64,000 nt of DNA from Bacteroidales bacterium (GCA_016342685.1 JAEINU010000002.1:143085-207084), one strand, 5' to 3'; counted from the stretch's first letter, positions 7,812 through 17,558 are shown. Notes: generated from the sequence alone by a model not told the origin. Numbers and translations: made by a program.

Positions 7812-8711
7812 ATGTTAAATAAAGTCCATATTAAAGACATATATTTCTATTTTTTATTGGTTATATTAATTTCATGTAATAATATTTCTGACAAAGAAAA
7901 ATTAAGCAATACATATAACAATCAATCACTTGATACTACAACTGTACTCTTAAAATATAACAACACCTTATTTACTCTTCCATCGCCTTATCAGGCTACA
8001 TATACAGTAAAAGATAACAATATTGATTTTAATAAGAAATTACTAAATCCAGCCAATAATGTTTCTAATTATGTTACAAATTTTCAGCAAGCGTTAAATA
8101 TTGGAGTTTATGGTACAGATTTAGGCTATCTTAATATTTACGATCAAATTCCTGATGTAATTTCATATTTTACTGTAATTAAAAAACTAAGCAGAGAATT
8201 AGGATTAGATAATGCACTTCAGGTTGAGATTATTGACCGAATCGAAAATAACATAAACGATAAAGATTCCTTATTAGAATTAATTACTGGAACATACAGA
8301 CAATTCGATTATTATTTAAAAGTAAATAATCGAAAAGAATCAGGAGTTCTAATTCTAACAGGTGGTTGGATAGAAAGTATTTATATCTTATCACAAAATG
8401 CACTAGAAAGTAAAAACCGACAAATTATTGATCGCTTAGGAGAACAAAAACACCCTTTAGACAACCTAATAGAAATTTTATCTCCATTCTATTATAATTC
8501 AAAAGAATATACCGATTTAATTGATTCATTAGTTGATTTAGCTTATGAATTCGACGGGATTATTTACAATTACAATTACCTTGATACAAAGGTTGATGTA
8601 AAAAATAAAATCACAACAATCAATAGCAAATCCATTATCATGATTTCCGAATATCATTTAAAAACAATAACAAACAAAATTTCATCTATCCGAAATAAAA
8701 TAACTTATTAA
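7812..8711 (+). CDS. conserved lipoprotein of unknown function, ABC-transporter operon
   Basis: 299 residues. The N-terminal hydrophobic helix ends in the lipobox L-I-S-C, which predicts an exported lipoprotein. The body is mostly helical, with a G-V-Y-G-T-D-L-G-Y motif near residue 98 followed by D-Q-I-P-D-V-I-S-Y and a charged helix repeat up to the C-terminus. No enzymatic motif is recognised. The stop overlaps the next start by 1 nt (TAATG), so it is translationally coupled to the secreted protein at 8711, and a large ABCG-type transporter follows. A role as a periplasmic accessory of that transporter is inferred from gene order only. Confidence 0.8.
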   Translation: MLNKVHIKDIYFYFLLVILISCNNISDKEKLSNTYNNQSLDTTTVLLKYNNTLFTLPSPYQATYTVKDNNIDFNKKLLNPANNVSNYVTNFQQALNIGVYGTDLGYLNIYDQIPDVISYFTVIKKLSRELGLDNALQVEIIDRIENNINDKDSLLELITGTYRQFDYYLKVNNRKESGVLILTGGWIESIYILSQNALESKNRQIIDRLGEQKHPLDNLIEILSPFYYNSKEYTDLIDSLVDLAYEFDGIIYNYNYLDTKVDVKNKITTINSKSIIMISEYHLKTITNKISSIRNKITY

Positions 8712-9133
8712 TGAAATTGTTCTTATATAAAATAACATTTCTTGCATTTATCATATTTGTAAACATACATGTAAATGCACAAGATAAATCTAACAACAAT
8801 TGTTCAGATCTCTTAAATGAAGGTTATGTTTCCGATGGACAAGAATACATTGCAAAACTTGCCGAAAATAATGTAGCAAAGTTCTATTGTACATTTTATG
8901 GAGGCAGCCAATATAGGATTATAGCATGTACAGACATTACTACATCACCTCTAATTTTAACTGTATACGACACCGAAAAAAATCTACTGTTTTGTAACAA
9001 AGATTACGATTACACTCCTTTCTGGAATTTTATATTTACTTCAACCATAGATTGTATTGTTGAAATTGAATTTGATACCGAAAAATGGATCAAAAAGGAA
9101 GTAAAATTGTTAATAGGTTTTAAAGAAAAATAG
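8711..9133 (+). CDS. small secreted protein of unknown function
   Basis: 140 residues with a clear Sec signal peptide (residues 1-23, ending V-N-A-Q, a typical Bacteroidota signal-peptidase I site). The mature part is beta-rich, has four cysteines and contains I-A-C-T-D-I-T-T-S-P-L-I-L-T-V-Y-D, suggesting a small beta-sandwich. Not recognised as a named family. It is coupled by a 1-nt overlap to the lipoprotein upstream and lies 51 bp before the ABC transporter. Probably periplasmic. Confidence 0.75.
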   Translation: MKLFLYKITFLAFIIFVNIHVNAQDKSNNNCSDLLNEGYVSDGQEYIAKLAENNVAKFYCTFYGGSQYRIIACTDITTSPLILTVYDTEKNLLFCNKDYDYTPFWNFIFTSTIDCIVEIEFDTEKWIKKEVKLLIGFKEK

Positions 9134-9184
9134 TTGTATTTTCGTATATATCAATATAATAACCATTCAAGATAAAGTAAAAAT

Positions 9185-12100
9185 ATGAGTGAGCAAATTT
9201 TGAAAGCTTTAATGCAATTGTTTGCCATTATTGCTCATCCAACAAGTGAAGCAAGTAATCGTCGATCAATTGTTGAATTTTTTTTAAAACGGCAGCTTAA
9301 TCAGGAAACTGTAAAACTATATCTTGAAGTTTTTGATAAATATTATTCTATTCACGAAGAAAAACTAAGCGAAAAAAGCAAACGTAAAAAACGGACTTCG
9401 TCAAGTTCAGTTAGGGTGTTAAAAATTTGCACTCAAATAAATGAAGAATTAACACAAAGACAAAAGCATGTTGTTCTGGTTCAATTGTTGGAATTTGTTA
9501 AATCTGGCAACGAAATAACCGAGCAAGAGATTGAATTCATAACTACTGTAGCCGATAGTTTCTTTATAGAACAAGAAGAATATCAAGAAATTGAAAATTT
9601 TGTATTTTTTGGTTCAGAAAGAGTGCCTGATTCAAGCAGTATTTTATTGATTGATAATGATGAAAACTTCCAACACAATAAGGTTTTTCATCTAACAAAC
9701 CCTTCGTTAAAAGGTCAACTGAGAGTTTTAGAAGTAAAGTCGGCCAATATGTATTACATTAAATATATTGGCAAAAGCGAACTGTACTTGAATGGTCAAT
9801 TATTAGAACAAGAAAAAATTCATGTTCTCAATAACGGGGCTTCAATTAGAAATCCTAAAATAAAACCAATTTATTATGGCGACATTATTAGTCAGTATAA
9901 TGTAGATCGTATTAAATCCAGAATTTTATTTGAAGCAAAAGAAATTGGATATACATTTAAATCCGGAACAGTTGGTTTACAAAAATTGAGTTTCTCTGAG
10001 GAATCAGGTAAACTTATTGGAATTATGGGCGCAAGTGGAGCTGGTAAATCAACTTTATTAAATGTTTTAAATGGAACATCGGCACCTACCCAGGGAAAAG
10101 TATTGATTAATGGCATTAATATACATTTTGAAAAACCTGAAATAGAAGGACTTATTGGACATGTTTCTCAAGATGATTTATTAATTGAAGAGCTTACAGT
10201 TTATCAAAACCTATATTATAACGCCAAATTATGCTTCGATAATTATACAGAGCAAGAACTGCAACAAAGTGTCTTAGATGTATTAGAAAATCTAGGCTTA
10301 TATGACATTAGAGATATCGAAGTTGGAAGTCCTTTAAATAAAAAGATTAGTGGTGGTCAAAGAAAACGTTTAAACATCGCACTCGAACTAATAAGAGAAC
10401 CTGCTGTATTATTTCTTGACGAACCTACTTCTGGTTTATCTTCAAGAGACTCTGAGAATATACTTGACTTATTGAAAGAACTTACTCTTAAGGGTAAGTT
10501 AGTATTTGTTGTAATTCATCAACCATCTTCGGATATTTTTAAAATGTTCGATAAACTTTTAATATTAGATAATGGAGGTTATTTAATTTATAATGGCGAT
10601 CCAATCGATTCAATAATCTATTTTAAATCAAGCATTCAGCAAGCTAACTGGAGCGAAAGCGAATGTCATTGTTGCGGTAATGTAAACCCTGAGCAAATAT
10701 TTAATATTATAGAAACTAAGGTACTCGATGAATATGGAAATTTTACAAACGATCGTAAAATTTCACCAACCGAATGGCGAGAAAATTTCTCTATTGAGAA
10801 AGAAAATGATAGCTCAGAGGTAAATAAAAAAGAAACAATTCATGAACGTAAAGTTCCAGAAATATCATTTAAAACACCCAATAAATTAAAACAGTTTCTT
10901 GTATTTGTTAAACGTGATGTATTATCAAAATTAGCAAATACACAATATTTAGTTATAAACCTTCTTGAGGCTCCTTTTTTAGCATTCTTGCTCGCCTATA
11001 TAATTAAATATTATAATATTAGCAATGATGTAGGGTATAGCTTGAGTGAAAATAGCAATCTACCTGTATATATATTTATGTCGGTAATAGTTGGTTTATT
11101 TATTGGACTAACTGTAAGTGCCGAAGAAATTATCAAGGACAGAAAAATACTTAAACGCGAAAAGTTCCTTAACCTTAGCTGGTCCAGTTACCTTTCATCA
11201 AAAATTGCGGTACAGTTTATTCTTTCAGCAATACAATCATTATTATTTGTTCTTATAGGTAACACTATAATGGAAATAAAAGGAATGTATTTCGAGTATT
11301 GGATCGTTTTATTTTCTGCATGGTGTTTCTCCAATATTTTGGGACTTGTAATATCTGATAGTTTTAAAACAGTAATAACAATTTATATTCTAATACCATT
11401 TCTAATTATTCCGCAGCTAATATTAAGTGGTATAATTGTAAAATTCGAAAAATTAAATCCAAACATTTCAAACCCAAGAAATATTCCTATTTATGGAGAA
11501 ATAATAACTGCTAGATGGGCATATGAAGCTCTTGCGGTTTATCAGTACAAAGAAAACGATTACCAAAAACAGTTTTATCAGTTCGATAAAGCAATGAGTA
11601 TTTCCGATTACAAAAAAAATTATTGGATTCGAACTTTAAACAATAAGGTATCATACATCGAAAGAAATATCGACAATCAAGATAAAAAAGATGAATTGAT
11701 TAAGAGTTTGAAACTACTTGGTAACGAAATAGAGAAAGAACTTGAATCAGAATCAGGTAAAATTGTAAAGTTCAATCATCTGGATAAATTAAATGTGACG
11801 GATATCAACAATCAGATTATTCAAGACACAAAAATTTATTTAAACATTTTAAATAAATACTATATTAAATTATATAATAAAGCGAATGGATTAAAAGACA
11901 GGTTGATTTCCGATCTTCAAAAAACACCTGAAGAAAGAGAATCCTTTATGAAATTGAAAAGAACATACTCAAACGAAAATCTCTCAGAATTACTTCGAAA
12001 CTCAAATGAGATTAATCGTATTATTGAATTTAGGGGCGAACTATTCCAAAAAATAGATCCAATATATCTTGATCCTGAAAGCAACCTAATAAAAGCACAT

Positions 12101-12277
12101 TTTTATGCACCTAGAAAACAGTTTTTAGGTAATTATTTTGATACCTTCTGGGTAAATGTTATAATGATATGGTTTATGGCAATAATGCTTTATATCGTAT
12201 TATATTATCGATTACTAAAAAGAGCTCTTGACTTTTTTGAAGAGAAGAAATTTAAATCTAAAAAATCTTTGCAATAA
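9185..12277 (+). CDS. TerB-FHA-ABCG type ATP-binding/permease protein
   Basis: 1030 residues. Residues 1-140 form a helical TerB-like domain and 150-240 an FHA-like beta domain, followed by an ABC ATPase: Walker A G-A-S-G-A-G-K-S-T near 283, signature S-G-G-Q-R-K-R near 388, Walker B V-L-F-L-D-E-P-T-S-G near 409. A C-H-C-C cluster lies near residue 491. The membrane half starts near 590 with about five helices, then a long charged helical insert (about 800-960) and a last helix near 995. This is the half-transporter order of ABCG exporters (ATPase before permease), so it should act as a dimer in the inner membrane. It is third in an operon with two exported proteins. The FHA-like part may allow control by threonine phosphorylation. 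Substrate unknown. Confidence 0.85.
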   Translation: MSEQILKALMQLFAIIAHPTSEASNRRSIVEFFLKRQLNQETVKLYLEVFDKYYSIHEEKLSEKSKRKKRTSSSSVRVLKICTQINEELTQRQKHVVLVQLLEFVKSGNEITEQEIEFITTVADSFFIEQEEYQEIENFVFFGSERVPDSSSILLIDNDENFQHNKVFHLTNPSLKGQLRVLEVKSANMYYIKYIGKSELYLNGQLLEQEKIHVLNNGASIRNPKIKPIYYGDIISQYNVDRIKSRILFEAKEIGYTFKSGTVGLQKLSFSEESGKLIGIMGASGAGKSTLLNVLNGTSAPTQGKVLINGINIHFEKPEIEGLIGHVSQDDLLIEELTVYQNLYYNAKLCFDNYTEQELQQSVLDVLENLGLYDIRDIEVGSPLNKKISGGQRKRLNIALELIREPAVLFLDEPTSGLSSRDSENILDLLKELTLKGKLVFVVIHQPSSDIFKMFDKLLILDNGGYLIYNGDPIDSIIYFKSSIQQANWSESECHCCGNVNPEQIFNIIETKVLDEYGNFTNDRKISPTEWRENFSIEKENDSSEVNKKETIHERKVPEISFKTPNKLKQFLVFVKRDVLSKLANTQYLVINLLEAPFLAFLLAYIIKYYNISNDVGYSLSENSNLPVYIFMSVIVGLFIGLTVSAEEIIKDRKILKREKFLNLSWSSYLSSKIAVQFILSAIQSLLFVLIGNTIMEIKGMYFEYWIVLFSAWCFSNILGLVISDSFKTVITIYILIPFLIIPQLILSGIIVKFEKLNPNISNPRNIPIYGEIITARWAYEALAVYQYKENDYQKQFYQFDKAMSISDYKKNYWIRTLNNKVSYIERNIDNQDKKDELIKSLKLLGNEIEKELESESGKIVKFNHLDKLNVTDINNQIIQDTKIYLNILNKYYIKLYNKANGLKDRLISDLQKTPEERESFMKLKRTYSNENLSELLRNSNEINRIIEFRGELFQKIDPIYLDPESNLIKAHFYAPRKQFLGNYFDTFWVNVIMIWFMAIMLYIVLYYRLLKRALDFFEEKKFKSKKSLQ

Positions 12278-12280
12278 TAA

Positions 12281-12320
12281 AATAAAAGAGCCAGTTAATA
12301 ATAACCGGCTCTTTTATTTT
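12281..12320 (+). terminator. intrinsic terminator after the ABC transporter operon
   Basis: A stem of AATAAAAGAGCC with its complement, one mismatch, then GTTA/TAAC around a 4-nt loop, followed by a T-rich tract ending at 12320. It starts 4 bp after the ABC gene stop. Confidence 0.8.
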
Positions 12321-12371
12321 GAAGCAAAAAAATCTCACTTCGTAAATCATCATATATTCATAAGGTTCATC

Positions 12372-12752
12372 TTAATCTACAATTTCAATCATCTTAAATG
12401 GTATCCGAATGATAGATTCGTAATCCTCTCCTGCTTCTAACATATCCTCATCATCTTCTTCATAATACCAATTAATAACAACTTCGTTTCGTGCTTTTTT
12501 AATACCTTCAAGCTTCTTAAAAACATCTAATATACACTTTGATGAACTTGTGTTAAAGTATTCCAGTTGAATATTAACAGTAGTTAATTTTTGAGGTCCA
12601 CTAGAGTAATCCTCAAGCCATTCTACAATTGGTCGATAGAATTCTATAGAATTTTCAGGAATTGATCTTCCCTTAATCTCAACTATTCCAGTTCCTGCGT
12701 CAAGACTTACAGTTGGAGTTTTTGGGGTTCCTTCTATTGAAATTGAGTCCAT
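12372..12752 (-). CDS. SiaC family regulatory phosphoprotein (DUF1987)
   Basis: 126 residues. The SiaC/DUF1987 hallmarks are P-E-N-S-I-E-F-Y near 32-39, Y-F-N-T-S-S-S-K at 65-72 and the acidic W-Y-Y-E-E-D-D-E-D-M segment near 95. Thr68 falls at the position known to be phosphorylated in Pseudomonas aeruginosa SiaC, where the kinase SiaB and phosphatase SiaA set SiaC's ability to activate the diguanylate cyclase SiaD. The gene follows a SiaB-like kinase gene by 31 bp on the same strand, so kinase and substrate are encoded together. No SiaA or SiaD homologue is in the window. A second SiaC is at 17559. Confidence 0.88.
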   Translation of the reverse strand: MDSISIEGTPKTPTVSLDAGTGIVEIKGRSIPENSIEFYRPIVEWLEDYSSGPQKLTTVNIQLEYFNTSSSKCILDVFKKLEGIKKARNEVVINWYYEEDDEDMLEAGEDYESIIRIPFKMIEIVD

Positions 12753-12783
12753 TTTGTTAATTTATTTTGTTTGTATTTTTAAT

Positions 12784-13326
12784 TCAAATAGTAACGTTCA
12801 TTCTAAAGAATGAATAATTAGAGTCATATTCATTAAATATATAGTCAACTCGACCATCTGTTCGCCTAGCTATATCAATTAGTCCTAGGCCTCCACCTCC
12901 CTTATCAGAAAACATCTGGTTATTTAAAACAAATTTATATAATTCTTTTAATTCCTCTTTTGACAATGATTTAATTTTTTCAAATCTTTCTTTTAACTTT
13001 TTAATTTTATCATTCTTAATAAAATTACCAGTTCTAATGTTGTATTCCTCGCCATCTTTGGCAATTACAAAAATTCCAAAATGAACATCCATGCTATTTG
13101 TAGAATCAGGCAAGTCGTCAACGTGATGATATAGATTTTGTAGACTCTCAACAAGTATATTATATATTTTTTTCTTTGTACTAGACTTATCAATAACATG
13201 ATTGAGCTTTGTTTCAACAACACCAAGCACATTAGTAATTAGTTCAGCCGTAATGCTTCCTTTATATGCAAGAAGCACTTCACCTGTTTTCATCTCTTTA
13301 AAAAGCTCTTCAATATTAAAGCTCAT
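12784..13326 (-). CDS. SiaB family protein kinase
   Basis: 180 residues with a GHKL-type fold: an N-box-like helix I-L-V-E-S-L-Q-N-L-Y-H-H near residues 56-67 and a glycine-rich D-K-G-G-G-G-L-G-L-I-D-I-A-R-R near 140-154. This matches the SiaB/DUF6272 family, threonine kinases that phosphorylate SiaC. The directly following siaC-like gene is the obvious substrate. The product is cytosolic. The upstream 258 bp have no gene and no exact TAnnTTTG box. The wider family also includes anti-sigma-like kinases, but the SiaC neighbour makes the assignment firm. Confidence 0.85.
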   Translation of the reverse strand: MSFNIEELFKEMKTGEVLLAYKGSITAELITNVLGVVETKLNHVIDKSSTKKKIYNILVESLQNLYHHVDDLPDSTNSMDVHFGIFVIAKDGEEYNIRTGNFIKNDKIKKLKERFEKIKSLSKEELKELYKFVLNNQMFSDKGGGGLGLIDIARRTDGRVDYIFNEYDSNYSFFRMNVTI

Positions 13327-13584
13327 TTGGGCTTTACGATTTATATCTTATCAAGTTGTATAAATTTAAACCTTTTTTATACTTAAAACAAATATTATTA
13401 AAAATTGGTTCAATTTTTAATAATCCTGTTTTATTGGTACTTGATAGACTTGTTAAATTAAATTTTTATTAAATATTTTGCTATTAAAAATAAGCAAGTA
13501 AAAGCTTGAAACAAAATTTTTTCTTTAATCGTATGTATTTTGTTAATGAATATATGTTTTTATTATGTTAACCGTTATTTCAGG

Positions 13585-14757
13585 TTATTGATTTTTCTCT
13601 TTTTTACTTCCTTCGTATATTTGATACTCCAGAAATTTACATTCAAGAGGACCATTAAAAAGTGTCATTTTTTGTGTTGGATGTAAACCAACATTTTTTA
13701 TGGCATCAAGATTATTGCTTATCATCCAAATTGAATATCCTTGGAATGATTTCTTAAATCTATCGCCTAATACTTTATAAAAATTATTTATTTCATTCTT
13801 TTTAATTCTTTCTCCATATGGAGGATTTGTTACAACAACACCATTCTCTGATTGCGGTGGATTGTACCCCTCAATTGGTTTAATTAGAATGTTAATCTTT
13901 TTTGATAAGGATGCATTCTCGATATTTTGTTTTGCAATTCGGATTGCTATTTCAGAAACATCTGACCCTAAAACATTTACTTCAACAGCTTCAGTTCCCA
14001 ATTCCTCTTCTTGAATATCTTCAAATAAATCGGCATCAAAATCTTTCCAATTTTCAAATCCAAACTTTTCACGATAAATTCCTGGAGGTATTCCATTTGC
14101 CATCATTGCCGCCTCAATAAGTATGGTACCTGAACCGCACATTGGATCAATAAATGTACTTTTCTTATCCCATCCCGAATTTAGAATCATTCCTGCAGCA
14201 AGCACCTCGTTTAGTGGAGCTTTAGTCGCTTTAGTTCTATAACCTCTTTTATGAAGAGAATCTCCTGAGCTATCCATTAAAATAGTACAATCGTCATGGG
14301 AGATATGTACATGTAACCTTATATCTGAATCTTCAGTCTCAACAAATGGTCGTTTATCATATTTTTCTCTAAATTGATCAACAATTGCATCTTTAACTTT
14401 CAAGGCAACATATTTTGAATGCGAAAAGGACTCAGAATTTACTACACTATCAATTGCAAATGTTTGTTTAAGTGAAAATATTTCGTCCCACTCAATTGTT
14501 TGAACAGACTTATATAATTCATGTTCATCTTTTACCTTAAATTCCCCAATTGGCTTTAAAACTCGCAATGCCGTTCTTAGGTGAAAATTAGCTTTATACA
14601 TTAACGCCTTATCACCATAAAATTCAACCATTCGATTATTAATTTGAATTTTTGAAGCTCCTAAATCTTCTAGTTCTTTTGCTAAAACTTCTTCTAATCC
14701 CTTAAAAGTTTTAGCTACCATCAAAAAGTTATTATTCTCGTCCACCTTATTTATCAT
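13585..14757 (-). CDS. THUMP-domain class I SAM-dependent RNA methyltransferase (RlmL/YpsC-like)
   Basis: 390 residues. The N-terminal ferredoxin-like plus THUMP region (about 10-160) includes K-G-L-E-E-V-L-A-K-E-L and R-L-H-V-H-I-S. The catalytic domain has the SAM motif F-I-D-P-M-C-G-S-G-T near residue 203 and N-P-P-Y-G-E-R near 311-317, the signature of base N-methyltransferases. The order and length match the single-domain RlmL-type enzymes that make N2-methylguanosine in 23S rRNA (position 2445 in E. coli); the exact target here is inferred. It overlaps the NadR-like kinase gene upstream by 11 bp, so it is probably translated from the pnuC-nadR transcript. Confidence 0.9.
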   Translation of the reverse strand: MINKVDENNNFLMVAKTFKGLEEVLAKELEDLGASKIQINNRMVEFYGDKALMYKANFHLRTALRVLKPIGEFKVKDEHELYKSVQTIEWDEIFSLKQTFAIDSVVNSESFSHSKYVALKVKDAIVDQFREKYDKRPFVETEDSDIRLHVHISHDDCTILMDSSGDSLHKRGYRTKATKAPLNEVLAAGMILNSGWDKKSTFIDPMCGSGTILIEAAMMANGIPPGIYREKFGFENWKDFDADLFEDIQEEELGTEAVEVNVLGSDVSEIAIRIAKQNIENASLSKKINILIKPIEGYNPPQSENGVVVTNPPYGERIKKNEINNFYKVLGDRFKKSFQGYSIWMISNNLDAIKNVGLHPTQKMTLFNGPLECKFLEYQIYEGSKKEKNQ

Positions 14758-15289
14758 TTAAAAAGTCCTTTACAATTTTTAATGCATTATCGAATCTTAA
14801 AGTTCCTTTACCAGCAATTACTTTGTAATTAAAACCATAATTTTCTAATTCATTTCTATATATATCAAATAATTGTTCTCTCATTTCTCCTCCATTTTCC
14901 CTAACCTTATCCTTTATCCAAGGAATATCAGTATTGCATAATAAAAATAAATCGATGTTACTTTCTTTTATTTTTTCATCAATCCAATCGGGAGTTTTCT
15001 TAAAAACAACTTGAAACCATACTTTTGTTATAATAAGAAAGGTATCGTAAAAAAGCACCCCATTTGCCTTTTCTTCGAATTGTCTTTCCAACTCAATTTG
15101 CTTTTTTGCAATTAGCTCAACATCAGTATAAGTATATTCACGACCTAATTGTTCAATATAATTTCTTGCGTATTCGGGAATAACAACAGTATTAAATTCG
15201 CTAGCTAGTTGCGAAGCCAATTCTGTTTTTCCTGTAGATTCAGGTCCAATTAAAACAATTCGCTTTATGTTCTTAGTTTCCTTCTCCAT
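14747..15289 (-). CDS. NadR-like ribosylnicotinamide kinase / AAA ATPase
   Basis: 180 residues. The P-loop G-P-E-S-T-G-K-T lies at 15-22, then I-P-E-Y-A-R-N-Y-I near 37, a lid-like region and L-L-C-N-T-D-I-P-W near 135, the pattern of the C-terminal kinase domain of NadR. It stands alone, without the nicotinamide-mononucleotide adenylyltransferase or the helix-turn-helix domain of enterobacterial NadR. It overlaps pnuC by 25 bp, so imported nicotinamide riboside would be phosphorylated to NMN on entry, as in the known PnuC-NadR salvage route. The cytosolic kinase role is supported mainly by the P-loop subtype and this pairing. Confidence 0.85.
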   Translation of the reverse strand: MEKETKNIKRIVLIGPESTGKTELASQLASEFNTVVIPEYARNYIEQLGREYTYTDVELIAKKQIELERQFEEKANGVLFYDTFLIITKVWFQVVFKKTPDWIDEKIKESNIDLFLLCNTDIPWIKDKVRENGGEMREQLFDIYRNELENYGFNYKVIAGKGTLRFDNALKIVKDFLNDK

Positions 15290-15858
15290 TCAATATAGCC
15301 CAAAATAGCTAACACAGTATAAACACCAAATAAGATAACTGTTGGATACAATCCTTTAAATAAGTATAATCCCAATGAAATAGCATCTACTATTATCCAA
15401 ATAATCCAGTGCTCGATGATTTTACGAGCCAGCATCCAAGTTGCAACAAAACTTGCTGCTGTAGTAAACGAATCCCAATAGGGTACGGTAGAGTCTGTAA
15501 AATTCACCAAAACATAAGCTATAATAACAAACAGCACTGCTGTTACTAACATTAATATTATTGCTGTTTTCAGATTTATTCCAGAAATCTTTAGATCGTC
15601 TTGTTTTTTGCTCTTTGCTCCAAATTTCCAATGGTACCATCCATATAAACTAACAAATACATAATATACTTGCAGCCCCATATCGGCGTAAAACTTTGAC
15701 CCAAAAAAAACATAAACATATAAAGCGGAGGTTATTAATCCTGCCGGCCAACACCATATATTTTGTTTTATTGATAAAAGTATATAGAATAATCCAAATA
15801 CCGTAGCTAACAATTCGATGTAATTACCTGATATCCAAACTAAAATCTGTTGCAGCAT
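15265..15858 (-). CDS. pnuC: nicotinamide riboside transporter PnuC
   Basis: 197 residues, about seven hydrophobic helices. The W-P-A-G-L-I-T-S-A-L-Y motif near residues 33-43 and the Y-G-W-Y-H-W segment near 72-77 are PnuC signatures, the latter lining the substrate site. PnuC passes nicotinamide riboside across the inner membrane down its gradient, with trapping by phosphorylation. The overlapping NadR-like kinase supports this substrate. Bacteroidota also use PnuC relatives for thiamine (PnuT), normally beside a thiamine pyrophosphokinase or under a TPP riboswitch; neither is seen in the 55 bp upstream. The ATG at 15858 gives the normal N-terminus. Confidence 0.9.
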   Translation of the reverse strand: MLQQILVWISGNYIELLATVFGLFYILLSIKQNIWCWPAGLITSALYVYVFFGSKFYADMGLQVYYVFVSLYGWYHWKFGAKSKKQDDLKISGINLKTAIILMLVTAVLFVIIAYVLVNFTDSTVPYWDSFTTAASFVATWMLARKIIEHWIIWIIVDAISLGLYLFKGLYPTVILFGVYTVLAILGYIEWRRKLRT

Positions 15859-15913
15859 TTATGTTTTTTTTAAACGCTGCAAAGATATTGCTTTAATTAA
15901 AATAAACTAGGCA

Positions 15914-17518
15914 TTATTCTGATTTTAGAACTTCATTTTCGTAAAAATCCCAATCTTTAATTATCTCAATTGCTTTATTAAAACCTTTATCGCGAATATT
16001 TACAATTTGAAAATACTCACTCATATCCCACAAATCTCTTGCGACTAAAGCTTTAACAAGTAATCTTAGATCTTTTTTTGATTTTTCAATTTCTTCGTCC
16101 GATGCTGTCACTTTATTTTTTTCTGCATACTTGATAAGCTCATCAAACATTTTTTCAGATACTACAAAATCTGAATTAAATCGATCAAAATCAGAATACG
16201 TTGATTGTAGTTTTTTTCTATTATTATCGATATAATCTAAAACAAAAGAATTTAAAACTCCTTGTCTAATAATATTTCCATAATAGTTTGTCACAGATGT
16301 TGTATCCAATGGAACAAATATGTCTGGCATAATTCCTCCGCCACCATAAACAACTCTTTTGTTTTTAAGAGTAAAATATCTTAAAGAATCTGGAAAATCA
16401 ATACTGTCTTGATTTAAAAATTCTCCGTGTTCGTATCTTGTTAAAAGTTCTTTTGCGTATTCCTCTGAACCTTCATCGTATGGTTTTTGAATCAATCTTC
16501 CTGTTGGTGTATAATATCGTGCTATTGTCAATCGAATCATTGAGCCATCGGGTAAAAACATTGGTTTTTGCACGAGTCCTTTTCCAAATGATCTTCTGCC
16601 AATAATAATTCCCCTATCCCAATCCTGAATTGCTCCTGAAACTATTTCACTTGCTGATGCAGATCCTTCGTCAATAAGTACTATTAGCTTACCGTCTTTA
16701 CAAGCACCTTCGCCAGTTGCAAAATTTTGTGTTTTAGGCATTTGCAATCCTTTTGTAAAAACAATGGACTGTCCCTTTTCCAAAAATTCATCGGCCAAAT
16801 CTATAGCTTTATCTAAGTATCCACCACCGTTTCCACGTAAATCAATAATGATAGATTTTGCACCTTCTTGCTTTAAAATACTTAACTTTTCGTTAAACTC
16901 ATCAACCGTAGTTAAAGCAAATCTATTTATTCTAATATAGGCTATATCATTATTAACTAAATACGCTGCATCGACACTGTAAATAGGTATTTTATCACGA
17001 GTTATTGAAAAATATAATAAATCTTTTACACCTTTTCTTTTAATTCCAACATTTACTTTTGTCCCCTTTTCTCCTAATAATCGATCTCGAACACCTTTAG
17101 TAGATATTTCAATACCTGCAACTACTTCATCATTTATTTTAACTATTCGATCGCCTGCTCGTAAACCAACTTTCTCAGATGGACCACCGGATATAGGCGA
17201 AATAACATAAATTGTATCTTTTAGAACATTAAATTGTATTCCAATACCTTCGAAATTACCTTCTAAAGGCTCATTCATTGCCTTTACCTCATCTGCTGGA
17301 ATATAAGTAGAATGCGGATCTAACTCTTTAAGTATATTAATTATAGCATCATCAACTATTTGCTTAGAATCTACCGAATCTACATAATAGGATGAAATAT
17401 AACCTAAGGCCCTGCTAAATTTGAAAATATCTTCGGTTAAATACTGTGAAAATGACTTAACAGGAAGAATAAGAATAAACAATAAAACAATTACAGTATT
17501 TACATTTTTTTTGATCAT
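15914..17518 (-). CDS. S41 family carboxyl-terminal processing protease (CtpA/Prc type)
   Basis: 534 residues. An N-terminal signal or anchor helix ends near S-F-S-Q, followed by a short helical region, a PDZ domain (about 85-165, with G-L-R-A-G-D-R-I-V) and the S41 core. The core carries G-S-A-S-A-S-E-I, which holds the nucleophilic Ser, and S-F-G-K-G, which holds the catalytic Lys, so the dyad is complete. These enzymes trim or degrade periplasmic proteins from their C-termini. The extra C-terminal helical domain is common in Bacteroidota members. It lies 40 bp downstream of a SiaC-like gene on the same strand, perhaps an operon; the functional link is unclear. Confidence 0.92.
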   Translation of the reverse strand: MIKKNVNTVIVLLFILILPVKSFSQYLTEDIFKFSRALGYISSYYVDSVDSKQIVDDAIINILKELDPHSTYIPADEVKAMNEPLEGNFEGIGIQFNVLKDTIYVISPISGGPSEKVGLRAGDRIVKINDEVVAGIEISTKGVRDRLLGEKGTKVNVGIKRKGVKDLLYFSITRDKIPIYSVDAAYLVNNDIAYIRINRFALTTVDEFNEKLSILKQEGAKSIIIDLRGNGGGYLDKAIDLADEFLEKGQSIVFTKGLQMPKTQNFATGEGACKDGKLIVLIDEGSASASEIVSGAIQDWDRGIIIGRRSFGKGLVQKPMFLPDGSMIRLTIARYYTPTGRLIQKPYDEGSEEYAKELLTRYEHGEFLNQDSIDFPDSLRYFTLKNKRVVYGGGGIMPDIFVPLDTTSVTNYYGNIIRQGVLNSFVLDYIDNNRKKLQSTYSDFDRFNSDFVVSEKMFDELIKYAEKNKVTASDEEIEKSKKDLRLLVKALVARDLWDMSEYFQIVNIRDKGFNKAIEIIKDWDFYENEVLKSE

Positions 17519-17558
17519 AACAAATAGTTTTTATTGGTATAACAATTTTTAAACCAAT

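Noticed and set aside
15422-15640. 72-codon frame within pnuC
   Set aside because: Out-of-frame shadow; the PnuC product is full length and shows the family motifs.
15859-15913. Possible TPP riboswitch making pnuC a thiamine transporter
   Set aside because: Only 55 bp with no THI-box-like elements, and the overlapping NadR-like kinase points to nicotinamide riboside.
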